64,000 nucleotides of DNA from Brassica napus (taxonomy: Eukaryota; Streptophyta; Magnoliopsida; Brassicales; Brassicaceae), in the NCBI RefSeq assembly GCF_020379485.1, contig NC_063451.1, positions 24,658,630 through 24,722,629 on the forward strand, in the 5' to 3' direction. Below are positions 11,592 through 23,649 of this stretch, piece by piece. Position 1 is the stretch's first letter. Every line of letters begins with the position of its first letter. The translations under genes and the position numbers were made by a program. Below the pieces are notes generated by a model. It had not been told where the DNA came from. It worked only from the letters and a program-made list of their open reading frames with translations, and searched no databases.

Positions 11592-12128
11592 TTTCAATTA
11601 AAATAGTAATACCGTAACTACATTTAATTCATTTGACATAACTAATTCTTCGTAGTTTAGTGTTAAGCCACGACATATAACCAGCCAACAGTCTGATAAC
11701 ATTTAAGCAAGGACTCCTTTGGATTTAATATTAATAGTGTCGATGATGTAAGAAGTTCTAAAGGTACTTTGTATGTTTGTTCAATTCTTTACTAACACTA
11801 ATCTAAAGCTTGGTTTCTATAGTATGCACTTTACTTTCGAACCGATGGTGCTACAATCTGAGCACTCTCCTAGACAGGTGAAAGATAAAATCCTGAACTA
11901 TATGTTTTTTTTTTAATTTGTGAGCAAGATTGTATTTTTTTTTATAACTCATGTTGGATTTGGACCGGAGAGAAACAAACAAAGAAGATGGTGATTAAAA
12001 ATACATGTATCTCCACTATTTTGATTACCGCAAATATAAAGTGATTCTTTTATCTGCAAAATAAAATTTATAGATTTTCAAAATTTAACAATTTTGAGAA
12101 TGGATTTCCGCTTTCTCATTATTTACTT
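11592..12128. other. intergenic, no gene seen
   Basis: The segment 11622-11740 is shared with 25264-25380. Positions 11660-11955 are absent from tract B. No reading frame or RNA signature was found. Confidence 0.6.
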
Positions 12129-12142
12129 GACATTTATTTTAA

Positions 12143-12535
12143 GAATTTTTTTTTTGCCATCTATTTTTATTAAAAGGCCAAAGTCCATAACCGAAAAAGA
12201 TACAAAGTCCGAAGGCCCAACCAAACACCAACCCCTACAAACGGCCTAAAGCTCACCAAGCTTAAACCGGCCCAAAAAACCCGACTAAACACATGTTGGT
12301 TTATGTATAAAAGAGAAAGACACGTGTAATCCCTCAACAGCGAGGGTTCTACGCGTCACCTAACCTTCTACCTTCACCGAACCGAACTGATCACCGGAAA
12401 CTGACTGGCGCCAAAGTCGGAATCAAGAGCTGCTTTCCGTACCTCCACATCAGAGATTCTTCCCACGGAGAGCGTCCATCGGCCAAGCCGAGATCTACTC
12501 CGGATCACCACATCACCCACACCGGATTTAATCCC
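12143..12535 (-). mobile_element. small retroposon (393 bp) with 14-bp target duplication, copy A
   Basis: The body is bounded by identical GACATTTATTTTAA at 12129-12142 and 12536-12549. The left edge is T-rich, which is the poly(A) tail of a minus-strand insert. The interior is markedly G+C-richer than its surroundings and contains TATAAAAG and the G-box CACGTG near 12305-12325 on the plus strand. There is no LINE protein motif and no clear tRNA-type A and B box pair, so it is either a 5'-truncated LINE tail or an unclassified SINE. The same insertion at the same site occurs in tract B. Confidence 0.75.
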
Positions 12536-12549
12536 GACATTTATTTTAA

Positions 12550-13163
12550 TAACTTACAATGAATCACTATATATAAAATAAAATTTAACAAATGTTAGAA
12601 TATAGAAAATATGATTGATCATAAAAGAAGAGATAAGATGCTTTGTCGATCACATATCTGGACAAGATTGTAGTTGTCAGCCCAAAATGATTTGAAACTA
12701 CCTGATAATTTTATGGTTAACTATAGTAACTGAGTTACACAATTTTAACGTAGGCAGTCCAATTATTTAATTCAATTAAAATGGGTTATGATAATCTAAT
12801 CCACATATAGTTAAAATGATTTATTGTATAGTATAAAAACTCAAATAATAGTTTGCTATAAGTTGACAAAAAAAAAATAGTTGCTATAGATACAAGAAAG
12901 TACAGATTATCAAAAGTTATAATATTTACAGTAATAGATATTTATAAAAATAAATCAAATTAGGTTTCAAAACTGAAAAGTCCTACTCTTTCAAAGCAAA
13001 ATCTAATTATAGTGAGATTAGTCAAATATCAAGAACCTGTTAGCCCAAATTTAGTATAAGCAAACCCAAATAACAATAATCTATGTATATTTTATTATCA
13101 AAAACAATTCATCTATAATTTTCCCTGTTTGACATAGTGTTACATTTTACACACCGCTGTATC

Positions 13164-13204
<41 letters not shown>

Positions 13205-14656
13205 TATATATATATATATATAAATATTCTAAATTAACAAATTATTATATTTTCACTTCCGTGCGGATTTTATTCTTTCTATACTAAAATATTTTTATTT
13301 ATATAACATAATAATTATTATGTACCAATACTATTTTACTTAATTTTTTGTATTTTGTAAAAAAAAAAATTTTGTAAACATTATTATGTAACAATACTAT
13401 TTTACATAATTTTATGTTTCATTTCTAAAATTTAAAATTAATATGGAAATTAAATTAAATTAAACTGAACATATATAATAGAGAATAAATTTTTGGGGAT
13501 ACTATTAGAAACAACAAAATTTATCTTACAAATTAAACTATAATATTTTGCAATTGCAAAATAATTTTTTAGAAACGATCTTATTTGAGAAATTGCTTAA
13601 AATACACTAACTTGGATAGAATTAAAAAAAAACTCAATAAAAGATATCATAACATTTGAGCTTAGGTTTAACGATTATTGTTTAGGATTTATTACTTAGG
13701 TGGTGAAGTTGAGTTTATAAATTTCTGTAAATAAGTTTTATATATTTATAAATGTTTTGGGATACTTAATTTTGTCTTTTACTAATAAATTTAAGATATT
13801 TATGAAAAATGATAATAATTGTAAGGTAAATTTTAAAATAGTATCAAATATAATGTAAATTTAAAATTTGTTGAAATTGTGTTATATACTGTAACATTAA
13901 ACCAGTTTGAAAATTATGTGTTATTTTCATATAGAATAGTGTTGTAATATTAATCTTTTGACATATATAGGTCATTCATGTTATAACATTAGTATGTATA
14001 TGTTTATATAAGTCTAGTTTACAGTTTCCACTGGTGGAACTATTTAGAGACCAGACTCTTCTCTCTGTTAAGTTGGTTCGGAGACTATTGCAATATCATA
14101 TGGGACTTTCTTCCTTCAATAATTGTGAAATCATATGCTATACGTAAATACAATTGTTTTTGTAGTGGCCCCATACCACAGAGTAGTACTTAAGAAAGAG
14201 AGAAAATCTGAGTGAAAACTGAACTTGGATGATCATCACATTAAATTTAACCGCCTGACACTTTTTCTAGTCGACCCAATAAGACATCTTTCATAACGAA
14301 AACTTTTTCAGCAACGAACTATATATCTGTAATGATATAATAAGTTTGTATATTTCATTTTTTAAGTGGTGACGCTGCAGTAAACGTTTAAAAAACTTTA
14401 GAATATGAAATACGCGATTATGAATGGATTGCTCAATTTTAACTCTTCAAGCGTTGCATGAAAAAACTATACTTACTTTCTTTCAAAACTGTTTTAGCTT
14501 GCGACAAAACATCTCACTCAGCCAGGTAACTTTTATTTATTAAAATATATATGGCTGATGAGGGTTGACCAATATTCTTATTAGAATTTTTATTCCACTA
14601 AATAATAGTTTGTAATTTAAATCAAGAACGTTTATGTAACCCGTTTTTAAATGACA
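12550..14656. other. A+T-rich DNA including an (AT)n microsatellite
   Basis: No gene is seen. An (AT)n/(TAAA)n tract occupies about 13168-13222. The DNA is collinear with tract B 55133-56880. The point matching the minus-strand Helitron end at 55804 in B is degraded here (near 13250). Confidence 0.6.
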
Positions 14657-16180
14657 TCTATATTTTATTAAAACAGAAGTACAAATAAGAAATAATCCTA
14701 GTACAACTTAATTACAATACAATGCCAATGAAATAATTAATAAACTTAAATCTAAATTATTTTTTTCCTAAATATATTCCACAACAAATTCATGATATGC
14801 ACATTAATACTATAAACCTTAATATGTAAAGTAGAAAACCTCTTTCCATAAATTTGTGGGTATTATCCTCTATTAAATAATGTTTATTACATTTTTCAAA
14901 ATTTTATTTTTAATGAAATCAATTAACAATATTTAAAAAATTTAAAAGAAATGTCGTATTTGGGAATAAAAACTTAATAATGAGAACATATTTAAAAAGA
15001 TCCATTTACTTGATAATTCTAAATTTTGTACCTAATTAAAAATTTTAAATAACCAATTTGACTAATCTTGATGATATTGTTTTAGATATATATAACTAAA
15101 ATGCTATTAGAAAATTATTTTTAAATTATATATGATATTACATATGTTCAACTGAATTTTACCTTAAATTATTTTTCTTTAGTAAGGATTTGAAATATTA
15201 GCTTTGGTAATAACATGTACATTTAAGTATTAGTATTAAAAAAATTAAAAAGACCTAAGATTTTTCTTATGAGAAAATTGTAATAGGGAAAGTTTCAAAA
15301 GAATATTCTTCAAGTTTTGTATGTAAAGAAAAACATTTAGACAAGATAACAATGTTCTAAAAAAAGTTCATTTAAAATAAAAATCCTACATATAATAAAA
15401 TGTTAAAGTCAATAAGTTAAAATAAAATTAATTTGATAATATTAGAAATATAAGTAATGCAATTACTCATTCTAACAAATTACTCATTTTAATAAGTATA
15501 GTATAAATATTTTACTTAAAATACATGACGAATATTTATATATAAGTTGAGTAATTAAAAATTAAGACTACTTATATAACATGTTGGAAATTTAAATATA
15601 GTTATCATTTATGATCAAAAACCTATCAAAACATCTCAAATATTATTTTCGCATATATATTTTAGTTTATGGAAAACACACACATAAACTAAATATATAT
15701 ATATATATATATATATTAATTATTATGCCTACTGTCATAATAAAAAATACATAATGCATGAAAAATACATATATATATTCTTTATAGAAAACAAAAGTAT
15801 ATGTCTAAAAAATGAAAAAGTGGTTTCTCTTTTTTTACTAGGACCCAAATGTTGTAAATAATTATTTCCAACGCGTATCAAAACCGACCAATGAAAGGCT
15901 AATAGCATTTTCTTTACCACTAACCAACTCGATATCTAGTAAATAAAAATGATATCGATTAAATAAAAATAAATATTCGCGTGATATTTATATTTACAGT
16001 TATATAAATCATTTTACATTTACTATTAGTGGAATTATGTAAAAGCAATATATGTATTATGTGATGTATTTTTGTCACTATTTTATTATAATTTTTATAG
16101 ATTATATAATGATGTAAAAAATATTTAGTTACATTACGTACACAAAAAATACCCGCCCGGTCGGACGGGTCCAGCACTAG
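14657..16180 (+). mobile_element. Helitron H4 (non-autonomous, 1.5 kb)
   Basis: The 5' end is TCTATATTTTATTAAAACAG. The 3' end is hairpin CCCGCCCGGTCGGACGGG (16152-16169), a short spacer and CTAG (16177-16180) followed by T. The interior is A+T-rich without an open frame of note, and has an (AT)n run near 15697-15716. Tract B holds a shortened version in which the 5' terminus is deleted. Confidence 0.75.
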
Positions 16181-17946
16181 TTATACTTATGTGAACTCAA
16201 TAACTAGGATTGGCCCTGGAGTAAAGCACATGAAGCAATGGCTTTAGCGCCAAATAATATGATTTTTTTTTTTGGGGGGGGGGGGGGGGGGGGCATCAAT
16301 TACAATGAAATTTTGCTTTAGGGGTTCAGTTGTTCTGGACCAGCACTGTCAATAACATACTTTCTCAAAAAAATGACATGCTATCAGTTGACCCTCCAAA
16401 AAGGTAATTACAACATGTTATTACACGGCATGTGTTCGATTAACACGCTGTCTTTTGTTTAATAAATTATAGATCATATTATTCTCAACAAATGATTTGT
16501 AAATTTTGAACGAATTATAGGTATACATTATATGCTACATAATATTTTTTAGGAGACGTTCAAATTATACTAAACATAATTGAATGAAAACATCCTCTAT
16601 ATATTAATTGAAAATCATTTAAAAAATTGTTACCTTAAGTTTGTAATAATTAAAATGAGACCTGCTTAGATGTCCCTTAATTAGGATGACAATCTATATT
16701 ACGTGGCAGCTTAAAAATCAATTAGAAAAATGTTAATGCAAAATCAAAGTACTATAGAACATTATATTAACCCAAAATATAAGAAACATGTATTCTTTTT
16801 TCTTAAATAAAAACTACAGAGTTACCTAATATGATTAACATATATATGACAATTAATAATTATGAATAATAAATGTTTGATAACAATTTTTGCATCATTC
16901 CTCATTTTGTTTAATTTTATATTATTAAAAGAAATTAAACAATCACACTAACCATATAATAAAAAAATTATATATTTTTCTTATATATTCTATTTTGAAT
17001 TTTTTAAAACGACTTTAAATTACAAAAATGTTAAAAATTCTTTTGAAAATTTTGTGATCAATGGCTTAATTGTTTTGTCATAACAAGATACAAATGATCA
17101 TATAATCGTATTCATATGAATTTTTATTTAATAGATATTCATATTAGATTATATATATATATATACCATTTAAATTAAATTATGTACCATTTAAAATACA
17201 TAAATATGTTAATTTTGAAATTTGCATTGAAAGAGTATTGAGACTTTAATATTTTAATTTTTAAATTTTCATCGAAAAATATCACATCAAAAAATTTGGG
17301 ATTAATGGTTTAAATTTTTGTTACATCAAATCTACAAATGTTAATAAACCATATGAGTAGGAAGGCTCAATGATAAATATTTATATTAAAATATACTATA
17401 TATTTATGTCAATTTTTTGAAATATAATTATATACCATATAAATTAAATTGATTATATTGATTTATTTACCATAAATATATTATACATAAATAAGAGGTA
17501 TTGTTTTGATTTATGTGATTACTAAAATATCTTATATATTAATTGAGAAACAATTGATTACTCTAAGAAGTGTAAGATTTTATTAATTAATATTGTTCGA
17601 AAATCGTACAAGAGACCGATACAACTAAGATTTATTTAAAAGTTATTGAAATCACCTAGCGAGAACATGTAATTCACAATAAATTTGCTTTTCTAACCCT
17701 AACCCCTTTTCTATTCGTCACAACACAAACATAGAATATTTGAAAGTGTTGATTGACAATCTGAAACGGTAACATTTTTTTTAAATTCACCCCATTGTTT
17801 TCTTAAATGGACCTAGAACAGTTTTTAATGATTAACTAAATGAGCCACGTACATAGTAAAATGTGATTTGTTTAAAAATTGTTGCATACCCAAAATCAAT
17901 ATGAACCATCATTATTTTCGTTTAAAATTTTGTCACAATAAAAATA
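16181..17946. other. A+T-rich DNA with a poly-G run
   Basis: A run of 20 G lies at 16274-16293 after an 11-T run. The motifs near 16215 (TTGGCCCTGGAG) and 16330 look like eroded termini of a small hAT-like element. I found no gene, tRNA or structured RNA in the remainder. Confidence 0.5.
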
Positions 17947-18566
17947 TAGGGTTGGACAAAAAATCCGAATCCAAAAACTGAACAAAGGCCGATCCCAAAA
18001 ATAGTACTGAACTTTAACCAAAATTGGCCAGAAATCCAAATGGGTTCAAAATTGGTATCTAGAGAACCAGAACCGAACCCGATCCAAACCGTAATATTTT
18101 AGGTATCCAAATATATCCAAACAAGATTTATATACTTAAATATATTAATTATTTTTAAATTTAATAGCTAAAAGAATATAAAAAATATATAGGATGTTTT
18201 TAAGTTGTCCAAAATACTTAGAAATATATATATAAATAGGTATAAGTACATGTTTAAAATAGCTAAGCGATACTTATAATACCTAAAATACTTAAAATAC
18301 CTATTGATGTCCTATCTAAATATTTAAGCTAAACCAATTTTTATGTTAAGTTTAAGTATTTTGGCATACATTATTCAAATTTATATGTAATATGTTATTT
18401 TTATTTTTAGATTTTGAATAATTTAAAGTATATACGAACTTTAAACTTTGAAAAAAAAAATAGGTTATCCAAACCCAAACCCGAACGAAATCCGCAAAGA
18501 TACGAACCGAACCAAACCCTCAAGGATCTGGAATCGAACCAAATGGTATTCGAATGTCCACCTCTG
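17947..18566. mobile_element. hAT-like MITE with GGTTGGACA / TGTCCACC ends
   Basis: The outer ends are roughly inverted (GGGTTGGACAAAA on the left, TTCGAATGTCCACCTCTG on the right). Both subterminal regions are dense in CCGAAC/CCAAACC motifs, a hallmark of a small non-autonomous DNA transposon group common in Brassicaceae. I could not find a clean 8-bp target duplication, so the class is tentative. Confidence 0.45.
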
Positions 18567-19314
18567 TTCAAATGTAAAAAAAAAAATATTGTTTATAATA
18601 TTTTAGTACAATTTATTTTTAAAGAAAAATGAAAAACTAAATAAGGCAAACATAATATATCAATAACATATATTAGTTATTGGACAATGTAGTGTGCTAT
18701 TTTGTCTAAGAAAAAAAAGAAGAGCACATAACTTTTGGTAGATCAAGTTCGTTGTGGGCTCTCTCGCATTATCTATAATACAACCCCTAATAGAAAACGG
18801 CATTTATGTAGACTGATCTTTCCAGCCATCATGCCGTCTTTTGCTTAATAGACTCCACACTACACGCCGTTTTTGTGCTTTAAAGACTCCACTACACGCC
18901 GTTTCATAAGCAGACAAAATCCCGTGTAGGGAGAGAGTCCAATCGATCAAACTTGTCACTAATCTTTCTCCGACAAACCCTGCCTGAGACTCCGAGGAAT
19001 AAGACGACTTTGCCATCCACTGAAAGCATAACTCCTCTCGATAAAAGATCGATTCGGTTCACCGGTCTCGTCTCTCACCGAAAAGGTTCCTCCTTTCTTC
19101 CTCTGAATCAATCCCTTCCACTTTGAGATAGATAGGTCCGTTCGAATCTTACTCATTGATCAAAAGCCCATAGATCATGAGAAAGTAGTAAGATTTGGTC
19201 ATGATTACTTTCTTCTCTTGTGTTGATTTGGTAAACTAATCGACAGAATCCGCAGCTTCTGACAACCTTCCAACTTGAGGAAGACGAGTCGTCGCTGGAG
19301 AATATACTAGACGA
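18567..19314 (+). promoter_or_regulatory. upstream region and probable 5'UTR of the DUF626 gene
   Basis: G+C content rises from about 18730. The segment 18830-18915 has the short direct repeat CTACACGCCGTTT twice. The 150 bases before the ATG are typical plant leader. I see no certain TATA box, so the transcription start is not placed. Confidence 0.4.
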
Positions 19315-20664
19315 ATGGAGGAGCTGGATGTAAGTATTACTTCCTTCTTAATCAAAAAATTAGTTGTTGATGTTTTTCAAATTGTTATCTATGATTGTAA
19401 ATTTTTTTCTTTTCTGGAGATGATTTACGAAACTTAAAAGCCCTTTGTCACTGATTGATTGTTTTATGATGTGGCTATTGTTAGTTTTTCAAGTCCCCCG
19501 ACGAGTTTCCACCAAGACGTGGTGGCTATGGCCTGGTACATGTAGATTGTGTTGGAAAGCGTGGATACACTAACAGTGCCTTGGTGAATCTTTATGCCAA
19601 GCTCGGCCTTCATCGCTACAACTGGTTAGAGGTATAAACAAACAAACAAACTAAACTAGTATGTTGTTTTTTAATGTCAAGTTTCAAAGAGTTTCATTTG
19701 TTTCTATCTGTTGCAGGGGACAAACTTTGAGCTAGATAGCATAATGAAATTCAACATGCGTGGTGCTGCATCTCCTTACTACATAACCTTGGTTGCGTGC
19801 CTTCCATCCAGCGGTTTGCAGCAGATCTTTCAGGTTCTCGTAGAGGAAGAACGTCTTGGCATTTTAGATTTGACATGCCCCATCTCTAGACCTCAAGGTA
19901 AAAGTTGCTTTGTTGATACATTAATCAATTTCACTATTTTTGCTGACTATATTTGACATATCACATAGGGACCGAGAGTTCAAAGAAGGAGTCAACTCCT
20001 TTCTTACGTCCACATTCCGAGCCAGTGTCTGCTACCCACCAAGACAGATTGCTTGGCTGGACCAAGTCAGTAATTCCATGGCCCTCCTCCGAGATTGGTT
20101 TCAGTGACACAAAGCGTTTTTACATGGTAATATATTCTTGTTGTGGTCTCTTACATGCATCTGTTTTACTTTTGGCATAGTACTAAATTACTAATATATT
20201 TTTTTTTTTTGGCAGTTGAATGAATCTGAGTTGCAATGTGATTGGATTTCTTTGTATGTGGAACTTGCAATCTGTACTTCCCATAGGTGGTTTAAAGCTG
20301 TAAGTTTTATGTTCTCCCACTTTGCCTATCAATAACATACTTGTTGATGTATCAATAATCTATTTGGTGTTAATATAAAATCTTGTTGCTGCAGAGGGAT
20401 CTCTCTAACTTTGAGTTGGAGATTGTCCAAGTGGCCATAGAATCTCTTCATGATAAGGAGCCACCAAGTCTCAAGTCTAAAGCTGCGGTCATCTACATAG
20501 CATACAAGGATTTGGCCAAGGCTAGGACTGGTGAGCCTTATCACTACCAAGTTGTGGTGAGACGAGTCATCAACGAAGCTACAGGAACATTGAGCATCCA
20601 AGGTGATTGCTGGATTGCAGCAGCAGCAACGGCTTCGGGCCTCCGCTCTTCCCCCACGAGTTGA
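19315..20664 (+). CDS. UPF0725/DUF626 family protein, six exons, intact
   Basis: Six exons join in frame with GT-AG introns: 19315-19329, 19485-19631, 19717-19897, 19969-20126, 20216-20299 and 20395-20664, giving 855 nt and 284 residues. The protein carries the hallmarks of the plant UPF0725 (DUF626) family: a YAKLGLHRYNWLEGTNFEL block (residues about 40-58), YYITLVAC, a region DTKRFYMLNESELQCDW and a C-terminal KARTGEPYHYQVVVRR / EATGTLSIQGDCW block. The family is expanded in Brassicaceae and includes the embryo-lethal EMB2204 group; the biochemical role is unknown. There is no signal peptide or membrane segment. The start ATG is chosen because it directly precedes a good donor and the frame joins exon 2. 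A splice-altering change cannot be excluded by eye. Confidence 0.88.
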
Positions 20665-20990
20665 TTACCAAACTCTATTTAAGACATTTGAAGATGCCTA
20701 TCGGATAGTAGTAATTAGTGATGCTTATGTGTTGTGTGCTTTTGGTCTCTATTTAAGACATCGGATGACTATGTACTTTGTGCTTTTGGTCTCTCTGTTT
20801 TAAGACATTTGAAGGTAGGATCGGATGGTAGTATTGAACTAATATTAATTAGTGATGCTTATGTAGATTTGTTATATTGTGGCTGGCCTTTAATGTGTTT
20901 TCTTCATTTCATGCGCTACACACTGTCAAGATATTTGTCTTTTGGGGACAAAGATGATGTGAATGTGGGAGTATTATACCATTCTTACTA
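20665..20990 (+). other. probable 3' region of the DUF626 gene with an imperfect repeat
   Basis: Two related blocks, about 20683-20755 and 20802-20868, share TTTAAGACATTTGAAG and ATTAGTGATGCTTATGT, and the phrase GTGCTTTTGGTCTCT occurs twice. No further coding exon is recognisable. Confidence 0.5.
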
Positions 20991-22860
20991 GAGCCAGAGA
21001 CAGATTCGGAACCGCTTGCTCTTCTTGGAGTTGCGTTAACAATGCTAGATGAACTTTTACCAAGATCACTTGTTAAAAGACTGGAACCTCAAGATTGAAA
21101 ACGGTGGAGGATGGTGGTGATAGTAGTAATCACTAGCTCTGCATCGGAGCTGAAAGAGTGGAAACGCCACATGGTTCATTCACGGTTAGATGCACCAGAT
21201 GACTTGCATCTTCCCTTATTACCGCTTCAGGTCTCACCGTCCTCTGCTTCTTAAGCCTAGTTTTACAGTTCTTGGTTGAAAAACTTTGTCTCTCTTCATA
21301 TGCAGGCACTGTTTTCAAAGCTACAACAGTTGGCCACCATTGCTGGCTGACAGAGAGTGATAATCTGGCTGTCAAACGAGGAGGAGTTTTGGAGTGCGTT
21401 TGAGGACGAGTCAGCCATCTGGTTTGCAACCGGTAAACACACTCTCTTCTACTACCACTCTTATGTACATCATCAGCTCTGAAAGATGAAGTCATTGATA
21501 CTGGACATGAACTTCACAGTGGAGATAGCCAGGTTCGCGGGTATCCATTTAAAGTGGTACAGAACCATGCATCAGTGGTGATCAATAGAGCCATCAACAT
21601 ATTCTCCTCAAGAGGCATCAACCCACAAAGGTTATAATACAAGTAACCCTCTTTTGAAGATCTCTCCACGTGGAATTAACTAAAAGTATATGTGTTCTTT
21701 CAACCAGCTCGCTCCCGAAGGCGGAGTGGTTCACGGAAGCAGCCAAGTCAGCTATCAACTGTTGTGAATGAGCCTTCTTTACCTCCTCCTAATACAGACC
21801 CAAGTCCAGAAAGCCTTGGCGCTGCTGCTTCACGTCCTCTTCGGCAGGGTAACGGTTCTGGTGGTCCCTATTTATAACCAGCAGCAAAGGAGTAATGTTG
21901 CTGGTCCGCCTCCACCTAATCGACAAAACGGAAATAATGCTCCGGGGAATTTTGCATAACTGAAAGTATGTTCATGTTCTTCAAATGCTTTAGTGTCCTC
22001 ATTTGGAGAAGGCCATTCACTCACTTCACCTTACTTTAGAACTGAGTGAAGTTATTTGGCAGTGGTGGTGTTTAGAGTTGCGTGGGTTTTCAAGAGAGGG
22101 ACTGTACAAGAGAAGACTTTCTGGCTTGTTTGATAGTGGGTGTGCTGATTGGGTTGTGGTTAAGAGCAAGAGAACTGGATCTTCTTGATAAAGATGTTAG
22201 AAAAAAGAGGAGAAATGAATGACCGATTTTACATGAAGTTATGAATCTTCATTGGCTGAAGGAAAGAGACAATGTATTGGTACATATGAAGAGTCATCTG
22301 CTACTAGGTTGGGTACAACGAAAGCTTTGAAGACTTGGCTACAGTCAATGGAGTTGGACCATCGGTTTTGAAAGGATAACCTTGTGGGCAAGAGAAAAAT
22401 ACAATGGACAACTTGGGGTGGAAAGAGTTTAGTGGAAAGGATGGGGTTTTGACAAAAACACTCAAGGTACGTATGTATTTTCTCTTCTTTCTTTAAGTTT
22501 AGATGCCTATCAAATGTGAATGACTTTAAAATCCTGTAGTCTACGAGGTATCTTGGTGATGATGGATGTTGTTATGGTTTTATATAGGCACGCATTGGTA
22601 TGGAACATACACCAAGAGAGTTTCTGTGCAGCTCCTCACTTGCATTGAAGATGCATAGTAGTGTCGATGCTACCAACGAGGGAGATAGTGTTGTATATGA
22701 GGAAGAGAAAGTGCAGCCTGAGTCCAGGAGTAACTTCACTTTTAAAGAAAGATTTACAGCTGAAAGTAACGTCAAGAGAAGATCTAACTAGAGGGTTAGA
22801 AAAGACGAGTAGATTACTTCTTAAGGAGGAGCAGTTAACACTGCAACCAATTAATAGTTT
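20991..22860 (+). pseudogene. cluster of unrecognised gene fragments
   Basis: Coding-like stretches are separated by plausible intron borders: 20994-21065 ([15 protein letters not shown]), 21127-21228 (SASELKEWKRHMVHS), 21484-21638 (a frame with [15 protein letters not shown]), 21705-21770 (KAEWFTEAAKSAI), 22000-22190 and 22600-22790. They are more G+C-rich than the flanks and keep codon-like composition, but stops break any continuous model. I do not recognise the parent gene or genes. Position next to captured myosin exons suggests Helitron-type capture of several exons; an old local gene is the alternative. Confidence 0.4.
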
Positions 22861-22984
22861 GTAGTTTAAATCAAGAACGTTCATGTAACCCGTTTCAAAA
22901 TGGCATAAAATTTATAACTGCTATGAGTTGATCCTCCAAAAAATAATTACAACATATAAGTCAAACATAACATGTGTTCGCTTA

Positions 22985-23270
22985 ACACACCTCATTGGCT
23001 GCATTGAGTGAGAGTTACAGAAAGGGTCACATCACAAGGGAAAAACTACAATGAGTGAGTGCTCACAGGAAAATGAATCACAAGATGCAGATTATATCTC
23101 TGTCAAAGATGAGTACTGACTTGAGAAGCTTAACCATGATACGAGCCGCACCAAGAACAACTAGACGAAAATCCCTTTTCACTACAGCATACTTGTGCAA
23201 TACAGTGACTTGAATATAAGCAATGGCAGCAGCCAAAAATCAGAATTCAAGACCATGCATAGAGACTAAA
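22985..23270. repeat. conserved 270-bp fragment, copy 1 of 3
   Basis: It recurs at 57785-58068 and 59925-60175 with high identity (for example GAGTGAGTGCTC and CAAGATGCAGATTATATC). On the minus strand one frame reads like protein (VLHKYAVVKRDF), but I do not recognise it. In copies 1 and 2 it lies directly upstream of the myosin exons. Confidence 0.7.
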
Positions 23271-23352
23271 CTCAGTGAAACCACAAGATTATAATGTTAA
23301 ACAAACTACTACCCCCTAACTGAAAAGAGGCGAATCACATTATAATGTTCAG

Positions 23353-23570
23353 CACGTTTTCAAGATAGAGCAGGAAGAGTACACAAAAGAAGCAATAGAT
23401 TGGAGCTACATTGAATTTGTGGTCAACAAAGATGTTCTTGATCTTATAGAAAAGGTCTGCTTAACTGAGAAAGGACACTGTTATCAAATTCGATGTTTTA
23501 ACCTCACTTTCTCCTTTCTTTTCCATCTGCAGAAGCCTGGTGGAATCATTGCTCTCCTCGATGAAGCTTG
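23353..23570 (+). pseudogene. class XI myosin motor fragment, copy 1 (two exons)
   Basis: Exon 23353-23454 ([18 protein letters not shown], then DVLDLIEK) and exon 23533-23570 ([12 protein letters not shown]) are separated by a 78-bp GT-AG intron. This is a highly conserved stretch of the plant myosin XI motor domain. All other motor, IQ and tail exons are missing, so it makes no motor. Position 5' of Helitron H1 3' sequence suggests capture by that Helitron family. The second copy at 58133 keeps Asp where this copy has Val (FVVNKD against FVDNKD). Confidence 0.85.
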
Positions 23571-23649
23571 GTAATATTAAAGACTACTTCCAAAGATCTT
23601 TTATCCTGACTGTTATTTTGTAAACTAATGAGACTCAATTTTTCCAGAA

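Larger units (their letters stand above)
7369..15920. repeat. tract A: large duplicated block, uninterrupted copy
   Basis: The block is collinear with tract B (41587-43239 plus 52308-57740). Shared landmarks in order: tubulin fragment, poly-C tract, Helitron H1, Helitron H2, 390-bp retroposon, an (AT)n tract and A+T-rich DNA ending near AAAGGCTA. Tract A keeps sequence that B lacks (about 8856-9066, 11660-11955 and 14410-14935), while B contains the MULE. A therefore serves as the pre-insertion reference for B. Confidence 0.85.

Noticed and set aside
17690..17710. Telomere-like CCCTAA repeats
   Set aside because: Only about two units (CTAACCCTAACCCC); too short to mean anything.
18770..18790. 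Possible 5' end of a large Helitron (TCTATAATAC) that would enclose the DUF626 gene
   Set aside because: It lacks the ATTAAAA continuation seen in the other Helitrons here; too weak to extend copy C by 5 kb.
20329..20601. Minus-strand 90-residue frame
   Set aside because: It is the antisense of exon 6 of the DUF626 gene.
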